64,000 bases of DNA, taken from Marisa cornuarietis. Its lineage: Eukaryota > Mollusca > Gastropoda > Architaenioglossa > Ampullariidae. Below, in pieces: positions 46,778 through 59,802 of the stretch (the first letter of the stretch is position 1; every line of letters begins with the position of its first letter). The translations under genes and the position numbers were made by a program. Below the pieces are notes generated by a model. That model was not told the DNA's origin. It did no database searches and saw only the letters and a program-made list of their open reading frames with translations. Location: contig SMMW01000003.1 in the NCBI GenBank assembly GCA_004794655.1, forward strand, positions 1,860,001 to 1,924,000, in the 5' to 3' direction.

Positions 46778-47610
46778 CACTGTAGGCTACAATAACTTGC
46801 TTGAGACAACACTTTGTTGATAAACTAAGCGACATTCAGCTCCTGCAAAAGTGAGTTTGTGTCAGTAACAGTTAGCGTCCTACTGGCTGCAGTTAACAGC
46901 AGTGAGAGCAGCTAGCGCGCACACACCCACACACTAAAGTAACCAGTAAAAGCGTTTTTCTTGATCCCATATTGAAAATTAGCTCGTACTGGACGCCCCT
47001 GAAACATGTGATTTTTTTGGCAAAAATCGGCTTCATGCAGTAATATTTTTCCCTCTCTTTTTTTCCCTCAAATGCTATTAGAAATGAGAAACGCCAAACT
47101 TCTGAAAGAAGTGAAAAATGTTTTAAAAATATGATGAAGGTGGCTGTAATTTTAACCAACCAGAATGCAGTAGGAGCCTTTAATGTTTGTCATCCATTTA
47201 AAGAGCAAACACAGAAAACAAGACTCTTAGGTCAATATGTCAAAAAAAAAACTGTTGATGCAAGTTGCAGATAAAATGGAAGACGAAAGAAATATTAGAA
47301 ATGTGTGAGCTTATGGTTACAAACTTGCATACAGAAATGGAAAGATGCTATCTCAGAGGGCCACACACAGAAAGAAAACAAAAATTAGTAGATAAAATAT
47401 TTTTTGAGAGAGAGATGGATGGCGGAAAATGCAGCAAAACATGATTGTATCGGGTGCAGCAGATTGGCATCGGCCTTTGCGTGGCAGATCTGACTGGGGG
47501 GTGGCTTTAGAGAAGTGTGATTATGTCACGGCGGAGCTGTATCGCCACTGGATGATAACAGCTGACCATCTAGAGGAATAATCCTGGCTCGTACAACACA
47601 CGCAGGAAAA

Positions 47611-47632
47611 TTTTTTTTTTTTTTTTTTTTTT
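47611..47632. repeat. poly-T tract (22 bases)
   Basis: Uninterrupted T run. It could be the A-tail of a minus-strand retroposon, but no body is recognised. Confidence 0.9.
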
Positions 47633-48201
47633 GATAAGTGCCAGTGTGTTCCGTGCAGTACCCGTGATGCTCACCCCGGTGTCAGGGTGTTTTTGGAAGG
47701 GAAGAGGAGATTTTGCACTGTGGGGGGGGGGAAGGGGATAGGGATATGGGGGAATATAAGGAAGCGGAGGTTGGAATGGGCGAGAAGGGGTTAGGGGAGG
47801 TGTGGGAGGAGAGTGGCTACTGTGACGCCACAGGTAATAACTGTTGCTGTTGTCTTTTCCTGTTGTGGTTTCTTGTTATTGGTGTCCAGGAGGCCTGCCA
47901 GTGGTGGTGAACTGTACTGGTTGATAGATCGCTTATGTCGCCCTATTGCAATATTATTAGTTTTTACTGTTCATTACTTAAAGGACCTTCAGCAAGGCCG
48001 GAGTGAGTACATATAGAACACGGCAGTGAGTCACATAGAAACACTTCACTGGCGTCTGAACTTACATCACGACTTTCATATCACTGAAAACAAACTGACT
48101 AAACATCGGTGATAGATGCAGAATGGAACAACCTCCGATTCCTTTAAAATAGTTCGCCCGTCGACTTTCCTGGCTTCCATCAGTATTATTACTCGGTGCT
48201 T

Positions 48202-48377
48202 GGTGTGTGCACTCAATCTGTTACAAACAACCCGACAGCTGTATATTGTATGTAGGGGGTAAACATGGTGTGTGCACCCAGTCTGCTACAGACAAGGCCC
48301 CAGCTGTATATTGTATGTAAGGGGTAAACATGGTGTGTGCACCCAATCTGCTACACACAAGACCACAGCTGTATCTT
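48202..48377. repeat. 65-bp tandem repeat, 2.7 copies
   Basis: GGTGTGTGCACYCARTCTG recurs at 48202, 48267 and 48332, each followed by GCTGTATATTGTATGT and GGGGTAAACAT in the first two. Confidence 0.9.
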
Positions 48378-49737
48378 CTACACACCTGGCAAGCTAGTGC
48401 TACTGATATGTTGGATTAGCGCCATCGGCGGACTGTAACCAATGGTAACCGTGCGCTAGTATGGGATTATCTGAGTAGTTTAATAATAATGTGTCAGTAC
48501 AAGGTATTACTTGGTAAATCGAAATCCACCTACTGAAAGATGTCAATTATAGCTTTGTGAAGGCGTAATGAAGATTAACGATCTGTAGGCTGGAGGATGG
48601 GCTTGAGGACAGCATACACGGAGTTTTGGTTGCGATTGCTGAAGGTGAGTGCTGACATCTGTTGTGTTTGCATTGCTTTCTTTGGTTTCTTCGCGATGAA
48701 AGCTTTTTTAGTAGGACATGCTCAAACAGACACTTCGTAACAGAGTAAAGGAGACCTGTCTTCCGCAGGAACTGGCAGAACTCATGTCCATCCTTCAGCC
48801 AACACCCCCCCCCTCTCTTCAGCAGGTTAGTCCGTGGCAGCTGGAGGCAGTTCAGGCGTTTTCTCTCTCTCCTAATAACATAGCGACAGCCTGACCTGTG
48901 GATTGACGGATAATCACAGACCCTGCACACAGTGGGGAGGCAGTGCTGGCCAAATCCACACCCTCGTAAAGATGTCGACAGACCGTCTTCAGTGCGGGCC
49001 TGCCGCGAACCATTTCATTTCTTTGTCGACCGCTCAATCGACAAGCACAACCCTCCCCCCACCCTCAACCCCCCCCACAGCGGGGACTGGATGAGGGCTG
49101 GCTTTGGCCTCAGTTTTATGCTGGCGTTAATTTCCATGAAATTTGGAAGGTTCTATCGTCTGCAAAGCTAATTGCGTTCGTGTATCGTGAAAAAAGCCTT
49201 TCCGTAGCCACTCCTCCCCCCTTCTACCCCCTATCCCTTACCCCCCTCTACCCCCTATCCCTTACCCCCCCCCCGCGCTGCCTGCCTCTCCATTTTGATA
49301 TGCAGCGTTAATGTGATTCGATGAGTTACTGCTGTCACTAGGTAGTGTGGCGGGTCAGCAATGCTCAAAATTCTCGAATCCTGTCGGCGGTGACCAGACT
49401 GACCCGAGACATGCAGCATGCTCCGTTGTGCTGCACGTGAACTGTACGTCGCACGGAAGTCGTGTGTGCGCGCGCGCTTCACGTGACGGGTCACAACGTA
49501 AAATATCTCGCCAAGCAGCTACTTTCAAACAGGTGCATTGTTTTTGTTTTTAAGCTTATTTAGTTTCTTAACATTTTTTTAAATAATTTAAGCATTGCGA
49601 GGACGATGTGAAGATATTTCAAACTTGGTAATATCTCATATATTGACATTAGATATTAGTCGATGCCCACCATAACCAGACAAATGTTTGAGTAAGCGAG
49701 CATCGTTTACACGACAGGGAAGAAGGGCCTTAATGGA
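48378..49737. other. no gene supported
   Basis: Non-coding, with several poly-C runs (near 48805, 49065, 49265) and a C-rich duplication CCCTATCCCTTACCCCCC at 49231-49269. A 127-residue minus-strand frame (48547-48930) is basic and has no domain. Confidence 0.45.
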
Positions 49738-49807
49738 CGGGCTGGCTGCCTTCCCGTGGTACAGCCTTAGTTGCTGGCTCGGCCTAAAACACCAATCCCC
49801 CCCCCCA
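49738..49807 (+). mobile_element. 5'-truncated SINE fragment (C-tailed family)
   Basis: It contains GGGCTGGCTGCCTTCCCGTG, CCTTAGTTGCTGGCTCGG and CTAAAACACCAAT, then eleven C. This is the clearest example of the C-tail. Confidence 0.8.
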
Positions 49808-52800
49808 TTTTAATGAATTATTGGTACCAAGTGAGCGTTCAAGAGTTATTGCTCAAGCAAGAAACTTTTTTTATTGTTTAAAAAGGACAATTTAGGTGAA
49901 GAAATGTTTACTGGATCTGAGATTTTGAATAATGATCAACCAGTCTCCAATAAAAAGGGGGCATTGAGGGAAACCCTCAACGGCATTCTTAAAGTTTACA
50001 CCATAACAAATGGACAGGCACAACAGATCAGTAATTCTTTGACCTCAGGTGACACGGCAAGATTCTTCTATACCCAGGGTCTAGATGTACCTTGCATATA
50101 GCTGCAGGCTCAGGGTCAGCATCAGAGCAGCTGAGTACCGTGGGTGGGATCCCCAAGACAGCTGAAACTCCCTTTTCGCGGAGGAGGTAACAGAGAAGTG
50201 GAGTAGGAGGTGACCGAGAAGAAGGTGAACAAGGGGAGAGGTAGAAACAGAGGAGGGAGAGCGGTTACAGCTTTGAATTCTCATCTTCCTGGTGTCTTTT
50301 CCGTTTCCTTTATCGACCAGGAAAAGCGTGTTAATGCGGACGTTCATTAGCCACTTACGGTCGATTGGAGGCGAGGAAAAAGAGAGAGAGAGAAGATGCT
50401 GGGTTTTGGTGATGGTGTCTGCACTTCATTTCCTCTGGGCGATTTTGCGGGAGAGAGAGAGAGAGAAAGCATTTTCTTTCCAATCAGCGGGTATCCTCCA
50501 TATCAAGACCTTTACACTTAAGCGCTGGAAGCTCAAAATAAACTGTGAAGGATGGCATGGACGTGCTGGTGGAACTGATGAGGAGCTGGGCGTGGTCACG
50601 GTCTTTGCATGCCTGCCTGCTCATGTATCTGTGTGCAGAGTCATCATTGTGTGTCTTTGCTTGCCTGCTAGCTCATGTACCTGTGTGCACAGTTATCTTT
50701 GTGTGCTATTGCATGCTTTGTCCTCGCCAACATGAGTAATACGCGGGAAAAAACAAACAAACAAACAAACAAACAAACAAACAAACAAAAATTTCATTTC
50801 TAGTTTTAGGTCGATAGCTCTTCACTTGAAGGAATTTCTTGAAGAACTTTTATTACAGAAACTCAATACCAGCAAATAGCCTGATTTAAATGACTTAATG
50901 TCATAATGATAAGAGAACAGCATAAGATGTCATCCGCATGAACTGTGTGATTATACGTTAGCAGACTGCGGAGGAAGCGTTGATGCCTCCTGCTAATTGC
51001 TGTCTGTCTGTACCTGCCTGTAAGCCCGCTCAATACACACCAAATGGCCTGTAAGGTCGGTTGCCATGGCGTTTGAGGGGACGAGATCCTGCCAAGATGG
51101 CCGAACCCTGCGGTTGATATGTAGTGTCTTAAAATGGCCTTAGACAACCCCGGGGTTAATAACCTAGTGCTTAAAATGGGATTGCGGTCTTCCTGGCTAC
51201 TTTAGTCAGATACTTTCGGCTCCAACAGCGCTTTGGCCCAAGTTAAGGTTCCGTCCCAAGTCTGGCCAGCACTCGTCGCTGTTTCCGCTCCTCATCGACT
51301 AACGAAAGGGAGGCTGGAGATGCATATTATGTGGTAATTGTATCCATCCTCCTCTCCTTTCATTTCTTGCCCTATTTAAAAAAAAATCCACTCGTTTCCT
51401 CTTTCCCTTCCTCTGTGTCTGGCTCCTTATGGCTACGTAAATCTATCTCTTGTACATTATTGTCTAAGGTGTCCTTAGTGTTTCCTACATTTTATTGCAT
51501 TTTTTTGTAATGTTTTGTTCTCTGTAAGGTGAAGGCTCGCGTATCGCAACACCTTCATCATTAAAGAATTGTCTGTCAATTTTTCTTTGTGAGTGTGCGT
51601 TGGACGGGGGCGGAGGTGAAAATGAAACCGAGTTTTGAAGCGGGCAATAGCCGTGTTGGATTGCCGGAGCAGGGAAAATCATAATAGTCTACCAAGGACA
51701 GACCCCTCACTGTCCAAAAGATTTTAAAGACTCCCTTTGCAAGATCCTTTTGCAATCACCTAATCTTCTTGGCTCCACTTACTTTTGGGCCTTTGTTTTA
51801 TTTTCAAATTCTGCAGTGGATAGCTTCAAGCCACACTTGATATTCCCCACTTACTACCTTTGATACTCGCTGCATATTTTATTGTATTTCTATGTTCAAC
51901 ATTGTCCTGTGTGATTACACCCATCTGCTGGCTCGGTCTCTGGCTTGGTCGCTCCTGCAGAGTAGTGCCGCATGGGCACCACAAAGAGACGGTAACCTGC
52001 AGAAGACGACCCCTACTGCACAGACCCCCGCCTCCACTAGCCCCTGTTTTTGACAGACGGCAGTCCCGCAAGTGCACGTGTCTTGGTGCCAGGTGTGTGG
52101 TTGGGCGTGGAGATGGGGTGGATTCTACCTGGGTGTTACACTAGACAGTGTCAATCAACGCAAATACATAATACATGTTTTTTCCAGTTCAGCCTCTCTT
52201 GAAATGCACGTGTCAGTGAAAGGACTTTATAGAGAGGGTCCAGTCTATTGAGTAGAGACGGGTCGCATCTTTGCGTAAAAATTTTACCTGGTTGATTTTT
52301 TTTTTTTGTAAAGAAACTTTTTTCAAGTGAAAATAGTATTCCCTTTAGAGGCAAAGATCGAGAGCAATTTTCTGTACAGTTGATGAATCTCCCGACACAC
52401 ACACACACGATCGCCGAAGCACATGATAGCGAGAAGCTTGAGTAGCTGGAGTAAAGACGGGCCTTATCTTGAAGAAGCGAGTTTCATCCGGTGATTTTTA
52501 AAAGAAACTTTTAAATTTTAAAGTGAACAGTAAGTAGTCTGTCATTGAGAGGCAAAGAATGATCTACAGCAGTTTGAAATAAAACATTGGTAAGAGTTGG
52601 CAGCTGCTTAGTGACAGGACTCTCGCCGTATTTAACATCTAGATGTAAAGACAGAGGCAGCAAGGGGAAAAACCCGACAAGAAGAAACAAAAAATGAAAG
52701 AATGAAAAAGAAGGAGCCATACCTTTCAAAAGCAGATTACAACAATGGACCAGTCATTTTCCACAAAACCTATTATTCTCAATGTGGAACATACGCAGCG

Positions 52801-54447
52801 GACGTGGAAAATGTTGTGCACACACTGACAACCGCTTCTGTAGGCGCCAGCCAGGAACACTAACTCCTGACCAGCGGCGCGACGCATTCACCTCCCTTGA
52901 CCGCCAGCTCGCGGCGTTGGAAGCCCTTCAACCTCGGCAGCCAGGCAGTGAAGCTAGAAACTGCGGGCCCTCTCCCTCCTCCTCCTCCCCCTCACGGTCT
53001 ACCCTCCGCGTGGCGCGTTTCGCAACCTCTCAGTCGACAAAAGAGAGGAGGGCTGCACCCGTGCACGGGCATCTCCCTCACCCCCACTTTTTTTTTTTTT
53101 TTTTTACCTGAAGAGGTCTCAATCGACGGACAAGAAAACGCTGGGATCTCTCTTTCGGAAATCTTTTCTCCCGTTGAAGTGGAGGGGTACGGGCGGCGGG
53201 TGGTGGGCTTTAGACGACTTTGGCACCAAGCTGAGCTCCTACCACTGCGCTGTCGTGGCGCATGGCCGACAGTAAGAAGTTGTCAGAATGTGGGGGTGGG
53301 GGGGTGGGGCAGGTCAAGTCAATGGTCTCATTACTGCACTGCTGCCCGTCTTATCACACTGCATTCTCCTGTTTCGTTTCGGGGAGTGTGCGATTCGCAA
53401 GTTCACGCTTGCACACGCACACACACACACGCACGGACGCATACGGAGCAGCAGTAGGACGCACGCACTGCCAACCCCTAATGCTTGACGTGGTAATCTG
53501 TGTCGCCTGTACAGTCCCCATCAATATCAATACCGAAAAACCGGCGGCCTGCCTGCAGTTTTGTTTGTGCCCACAAGCGCGTGAATGCGCGTATAGTTCG
53601 TCAGACAATGTCAACACGTGGGCCATGTGTTGCGAGGGGTAGGGAGGGAGTAAAGGGGTGGTGGTGGTGGTGGTGGAAGTCAACGATTACGTTGGGAGGT
53701 CAGGCTGTGACGGCAGGGTGCCACTAGCCATGCATGTCAGAGCATAGATAAGGACGACTGTGGATAATGAGATGCACAATGCATACAAAACAGATGTAAA
53801 ACAAGTCAGAGTGCCGGAGGATAATAAGTGGCCTGTGGCAAATGCCACATGCCGTTAACATCACTTTGTGTGCCAACGATTGAGTGAGTTTGGGAGAATG
53901 GACTTAGTGAGCGAGTGTCATATGAGCGAAGGACACGTGAGTCAGAGAATGAGCGATGAGTACCAGTATCTGTCTTGGCGTGCTGACATTATTTAGTATA
54001 CTGACTCTTGTTAGGTAGGTCTGTTACACAACTTGAGCTTGCTGTATTTGTTTAAAAAGACCATACATGTATTAAAATACCCGAACCATTCATGCTTCGT
54101 CATGGTTGTCCTGACATCGCCACCCGGTGCTCTCTTGAAGACGTCGTGACACTGCACCCCTCTCACCCATACACCCCTTCTGCCACCCAGCAGCGCGTTA
54201 GGGTGGCCAGCCAAGGGTGTAAGAGTAGATTGTCAAAACCTGAAAGCACCTTCCTTCATTTCATGAGGTTGGCCATTTCAGATATTTCCGTCGTATGGCC
54301 TTGACGTATTTTCGATGAACACCTCATCAAGCCTCTGTCATAGGGTGGCTTGCTCGTTCCCTCCTTGTCCTAAAACCATTGGTTTCCTGTGGCCTTCACA
54401 CACAACATTAACAAACTTACTCCAACCCTCGACAGTATTTGCCCCTC
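49808..54447. other. no gene supported
   Basis: Long non-coding stretch. GC-rich 52850-53280 has overlapping frames on the plus strand without domains. Simple repeats include (GA)n at 50452-50464, (GGT)n near 53657-53677, (CA)n near 53416-53430 and poly-T at 53088-53105. Around 52150-52560 two segments resemble each other (AGAGGCAAAGA, AAAGAAACTTTT), suggesting an old duplication. Confidence 0.4.
50750..50790. repeat. (AAAC)n microsatellite
   Basis: About ten AAAC units. Confidence 0.95.
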
Positions 54448-54530
54448 AAATGGAGCAGCTTGCTCGGAACCTCGCAAACTTGTAAGAATGGAGCAGCTTG
54501 CTCGGTGCCTCACACCTTCGTAAGAATGGA
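54448..54530. repeat. 45-bp tandem duplication
   Basis: ATGGAGCAGCTTGCTCGG...CTCRCA...GTAAGA is present twice in a row. Confidence 0.8.
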
Positions 54531-54962
54531 AGTACTGTTAACACTTGATTTATTTGGGATGGAGAAATATTTCAACAGTTATTACACGTCTTTACACAAA
54601 CATATTTGGATAAATGGAAAGGATATATATATATAGTAATATAAATCGCTTACCATCAATAGATAATACGTGAGAGCGGTGTGTGTGTGTGTGTGTGCGA
54701 TGGTAAGAGAGAAAGTGAAAGGAGTACTATAGTAGAAAACCGCTGCCATATGTGGTCGCACAAGCAGATATTTACTAAATACATACAATCGAAGACATTT
54801 GAAGTAGCGAGTAAGCTAGACTTGCAGAACAACACGTTCAGATTGAAAGTATTGACAAGGATTTACACAAGGTGGATACACTACTACCTGCAGTTACTAG
54901 TTTGTCTCTTGTGTGTATGAAGGAAGAGGGGGAGAGGATGAGCGATACATTGACAAGAGTTT
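54531..54962. other. no gene seen
   Basis: Non-coding, with short (TA)n (54625-54636) and (GT)n (54681-54698) runs. Confidence 0.5.
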
Positions 54963-55168
54963 GGAAGGGAGGAGGGGGAAATCGGTTTTTCACGCCGAGT
55001 CAGCAACTAAGGCTATATCACGTCAAGGCAGCCAGCCCTGTAAACAGATGTCACATGCAGAGAAAGAACAGCGTGCCCGAGACGAGATCTGAATCCAGGA
55101 CAGCCAACCTTCACTGTATCTGTGACAAGCGCTAACCGTTGCGTTACTAGACCGCCCCAGGAAGAGAG
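54963..55168 (-). mobile_element. full-length SINE (C-tailed family), 188 bp
   Basis: The element at 54972-55159 on the minus strand aligns end to end with the 187-bp copy at 61344-61530. The head has ACGCAACGGTTAGCG (A-box region) and GGATTCAGATC (B box). Then come CTCGGGCACGCTGTTCTTT, CATCTGTTTACAGGGCTGG and CCTTAGTTGCTGACTCGG, ending in CGATTTCCCCCTC. Flanking 9-mers GGAAGGGAG (54963-54971) and GGAAGAGAG (55160-55168) differ at one base and look like its target duplication. It is probably pol III-derived and moved by a LINE. Confidence 0.82.
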
Positions 55169-57751
55169 CTAAGGGGAAACAGAGGAATGTTTGAGGAAGT
55201 AACGTGTCTAGCCCTACATTTGATGCAATCGTCGGTTGATCAGCGACAGCAACAACACATCGTTGCCAACAGCAACGTCAAGCGGTATGAAAGGCCGGAC
55301 TACGCGCGATGCCAACACGTCACGAGAACAAGCGATCGACAGAAGGAAGTGACTTTGCTTTAAACATTTTTTTATCATTATTATTCTCTCACTATCCTTT
55401 CCTGTGCGAGGAATGGTGGGCATTGTAATGGTGGTCGGCAGTTTGAAGGAATGAGAGCAGATTTTCTAAAGACCAGTCCGTGGGAGCGGATGTTTCATCT
55501 CGGGTACAGGACGTACCATTCACAGGAGAGACTGCTCGATATCCCATGCTAGTCTGTGGTGAAAACTGCTGAATGGTGTACCTGACCTTTATAAGAAGTT
55601 TCTGAGTTATTTATTTATTTATTCTTTTAATTCATTTGCTGTGAGTTGTTACCGTTCTTGTCAGTTGTCGGCGTTATAGAGTTTTGGTCTTTTCGACCTT
55701 ACGACACACGAAGACAACAAAGTGGCCACAAAAATGATAAATGCAAGAATTAAGGGAAGCAGTCCATAATAACAGCAATAAAATCTACAAAACACTGTTA
55801 CAGCAACAGTTTATACAGTTCGTCAGCCGCCGGGCTTAATCAAATCCATCGGCATCGCGTGCGTACGTGCGTGCGTGCGTGTTGGTTGTCCTTGGTGTCC
55901 GAAGAAGACGAGTATTTGTGTGATTCATATGCTGGGCATGCTTCACACAAACAAACTTGTGCGCGAAGATATTTTGTAGAGCCGCTGCACGGGGGCACAG
56001 ACAACCGTTACACTGGAGACCTCCTGTGGTGCAGAGGATGGTCAGGACTGCCACTGTGTCTGGTCCTGCGCCACATCGCCTGCTGAAACCGCCATCATAG
56101 CCCTTCAACCTTTCTGTGTGTTTCCTCCGCCCCTTCCGCCGGAATCGGTCTTCACATGAGTGGGTTAGACAAACTCTGTCACTTAAGGTGTTACACCCCA
56201 TGACTACCCTCATCAGGGTTCTTTGACCTATTGAAGCCATTGACTGGGGTGTGGTTGCTGTTGCACGAAAGATGACTAGTTACGGGTGAGCTGCTTCAGT
56301 AAGCACAAGCTCCCCAGGAAGAGGTGTTATCTCTACGCAGCACCTCGAAAAAAAAAATATCCTGAAACCTTCCAAAAGAGAACAGATATCTCCAGTAACA
56401 AAACATTTGAATCGCAGCTTGTTACAAGTGATTACACACAGACACACTACAGTCTGGACGTTGATCAACGACGTGCTTGTCGAAACGGACAAAGCATGTA
56501 AAGTGGAGATATACAAGCATGGCCGCCTTGTTTATTGAGACACTTGACAATGATGTAAGAATGTTACGGAGAATCGTTGAGAGAGATGGACTGGAGCCAA
56601 GTCTGTCTGAGAGCCCACAAAACACACGAGTTCACTGCCTTTTCTTTGTGATGGACCTAACAACAACCAAAGTGCAAGGGACCGAAATATTTTTTTCTTG
56701 TCTGTCTCTCGGTTTATTTTACCGGTTATTTACGGAGTAAACGGGGTCACTGTCTGGCCAAAGCCTGATATTTACAGGCAAGACGTGGCAGCAGGAGTGT
56801 AAAGTCATCAAACTGCTGTAAGGAATCGTCCTACAGGTCTGTCGTCGCTAAAGACGACTGTCGTTTGGTATGTGCTTTTTAATGACCCTTCTTTCTATTA
56901 CAGCATGAAATGGGGGGAAATCTTGAAGCGAACATTCATCCCTATGCTTTGTATGTGCGCGTGTGCAGATTTGTGCGCGTTGGGAGGAAAGGGTGTGTGT
57001 GTGGGGATGGGAAGAGACTAAATTAAACCATGCACGGTAATATCGGTTCTTCAGTTTGCATGACATTGACAGGTCTGTATTTGTAAACATAACTTCATCT
57101 ACTGTTTGTTCCGCCTGGGTGTCCGTCTCCACTAGCCGCATGCCTACGGCCTCAGACCGGTGTGCGTGGATGACCACGAAGTCTGTGGTGTGTTTGACTA
57201 TCCATCATGCTGTGTAGGAGTTTGACAGCGCAGGCGATTAGAAGAGCCGCTCGCGACATTAATCTGCGTCATTACCATGTGGCCTCAATTACGCCGGTCT
57301 TACCAGCAGACCTTTCATATCAGCCCTCGCCGAGCCTCGAATGACTGGCGCTGAACAAAGCCCCATGTTAGTCCGATGGTTTACGGGATAATCGACAACA
57401 CCGGAAGTAGTTTTCAGCAGTTGTGGCAGCACGTTATGTTGTCCCCACAACACGTGAGGTCGTGACTGAAAGTCTAGGAGGCTGACTGCGTCACGTACAC
57501 GTTCCCTAACATAACATCTTCCACCAGATCGTTGTTTACATCGTCGTATTTCATCTGTACACTTCAGTCACGTGGCTTGCTAATGCTGAGAGACAGTACA
57601 GCCTCAGAAGAATTCCAAATAGGCATCAAGCTGAATGAATGTTTAAGTCAACCGAAGCCAGTGTAGCTTTCTTTGGCAGTTAAACGAGTGTTGTTTCTGA
57701 CGGCGCGAATTAGTTTAATTTTTTCTGTAAGCGATTGGGAGAGTAGTGTGA
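55169..57751. other. no gene supported
   Basis: Non-coding. Frames at 55836-56240 and 56477-56740 lack domains. A GTGC repeat lies at 55862-55880. Several weak splice-like sites occur (for example GTATGT at 56868), but no convincing exon. Confidence 0.4.
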
Positions 57752-58790
57752 GATGGCGTTCACGTCAGTACTCACACGCCAGTACTCACATGTCAGTACT
57801 CATGCACCAGTACTCACACGTCAGGTCTCACGCACCAGTACTCACACCAGTACTCACGCACCAGTACACGTCAGTACTCTATACTCACTCTATACTACAC
57901 GTCTATACTCAGGCATCAGTACTCAAACGTCAGTACTCACGCATCAGTTTTCAAATGTCAGTACTCAATACTCACGCGCCAGTACTCACGCGCCAGTACT
58001 AACACGTCAGTACTCACGCACCAGTACTCAGTCACACGTCAGTACTCACGCACCAGTACTCAGTCACACGTCAGTACTCACACGCTAGTACTCACACACC
58101 AGTACTCACACGTCAATACTCACGCACCAGAACTCACACGTCAGTACTTACTCACGCGCCAGTACTCACGCGCCAGTACTAACACGTCAGTACTCACGCA
58201 CCAGTACTCAGTCACACGTCAGTACTCACGCACCAGTACTCAGTCACACGTCAGTACTCACACGCTAGTACTCACACACCAGTACTCACACGTCAATACT
58301 CACGCACCAGAACTCACACGTCAGTACTCACACGCTAGTACTCACACACCAGTACTCACACGTCAATACTCACGCACCAGAACTCACACGTCAGTACTCA
58401 CACGCTAGTACTCACACACCAGTACTCACACGTCAATACTCAATACTCACACACCAGTACTCACACGTCAGTACTCACGCACCAGAACTCACACGTCAGT
58501 ACACACACGCTAGTACTCACACACCAGTACTCACAAGTCAATACTCAATACTCACGCGCCAGTACTCACACGTCAGTACACACACGCTAGTACTCACACC
58601 AGTACTCACACGTCAATACTCAATACTCACACACCAGTACTCACACGTCAGTACTCACGCACCAGAACTCACACGTCAGTACACACACGCTAGTACTCAC
58701 ACACCAGTACTCACAAGTCAATACTCAATACTCACGCGCCAGTACTCACACGTCAGTACACACACGCAAGTACTCACGCGTCATTAACTC
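57752..58790. repeat. 14-bp minisatellite with 70-bp and 180-bp higher-order units
   Basis: The basic unit is AGTACTCACACGTC or AGTACTCACGCACC. A 180-bp block recurs with an exact offset (57966 and 58146; again 58441 and 58621), and a 70-bp block with CACGCTAGTACTCACACACC recurs at 58261, 58331 and 58401. Frames of about 110 residues on the plus strand (HAPVLTRQYS repeats) are artefacts of the array. Confidence 0.95.
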
Positions 58791-59802
58791 CGACATGAAG
58801 GAAGTTGGGCAATTAGTACCCAACACGAGTAAGCTCTCGCAGCCAAGCAATCAACTTGTTATAGTTCCTGGTCCTCATCCTCTCCACACAATATTGTTTG
58901 TAATGATTGACATTGGCCAGCACATTTCTTGATGGAGATCTCCAGTGACTGGCTACAAGCGGAACGACAGCAGAACCGCTCATTTTGTGGAGCACCATAT
59001 TATTTTAGGCTTCTGCCGCCACCTACTGGCAATTTGAGCAATACCTAGAGCTTGCTTGGCTGTTGACTGCCCTTTCTTAAAAAAACAAAAAAGACTGGAA
59101 AGAGAGAGAGAGAGAGGGAGGGCATTCTAAGAGCACACTATTTTGACCCGAGGAGATTTTATCGCCTTGTGATTTTTTCTCCGCCTGTCATTGGCTGCGT
59201 TTTCCTGAACATCACGACAGTAGCAATCGATCTGCGCTCCCTGTCGGCGTCAGAACTTCTGATGGAGGGGCAGCACGAGTGTTTACTTCTTTGCATTGTT
59301 GGTTGGAAGGGAGGGAGGGAGGGAGTGTGAGTAATAAAAAGAGTGGGAAGGTATGGGGGATGTGAGGGATGTGAGAGTAAAGTGTGCAGGTTTGTAGTTC
59401 AAACTATTGGACTACCCACATGGCGTTGTCAGCATAAAACTCGTCAGCAACAACTCCTACCACATCCGTTCACACTTCACTGATTTGCTCTTCGTGGGAT
59501 CGCAAGGTGCGATAGAACTGACACTCTCTCTCAAGATTATTTTGTCGTTACTCGGACACTCGATACCTGTGTGCACGCATTGCTGATGGACGGCGATTAT
59601 CATGCCGGCGTCACAGGATACCGGCACCACCAGGTTGATAGAGGTGTGTCAATAACTGAACCGGTGTCACGCATGAACGACTAGACTCATTGACTTCTCA
59701 ACAGGTTGACCGACTTCTCCTTATCTCTGTACCGCCGACCACCAACCACCAACCGCCCACCCACAATCACAGTATGAGGTGCTGATCTAACTATACACGT
59801 GC
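58791..59802. other. no gene seen
   Basis: Non-coding. A GGGAGGGAGGGAGGG tract at 59309-59323 could form a G-quadruplex. A (GA)n run lies at 59101-59116. Confidence 0.5.

Larger units (their letters stand above)
46600..48201. other. no gene seen; likely GPCR upstream region at its left edge
   Basis: Contains a (GT)n run at 46635-46652 and a poly-T tract listed separately. Otherwise non-coding, G-rich near 47720-47810. Confidence 0.5.

Noticed and set aside
45153..46820. Long plus-strand frames of 256 and 290 residues opposite the GPCR
   Set aside because: They are antisense shadows of a GC-rich coding exon, rich in His, Asp and Glu without domains. The second runs on into a minisatellite.
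48567..48640. Possible micro-exon ending at GTGAGT 48636
   Set aside because: The upstream acceptor has no polypyrimidine tract and only about 18 codons are open.
48547..48930. 127-residue minus-strand frame rich in Cys and Lys
   Set aside because: No domain, no splice support, and it crosses a poly-C run.
52782..53457. GC-rich coding region
   Set aside because: Three overlapping plus-strand frames, a poly-T run and low-complexity Ser/Pro stretches, with no domain or convincing splice sites.
57673..58088. Plus-strand frames of about 110 residues with HAPVLTRQYS repeats
   Set aside because: Translation of the 14-bp minisatellite. Units of 14 bp do not keep a frame.
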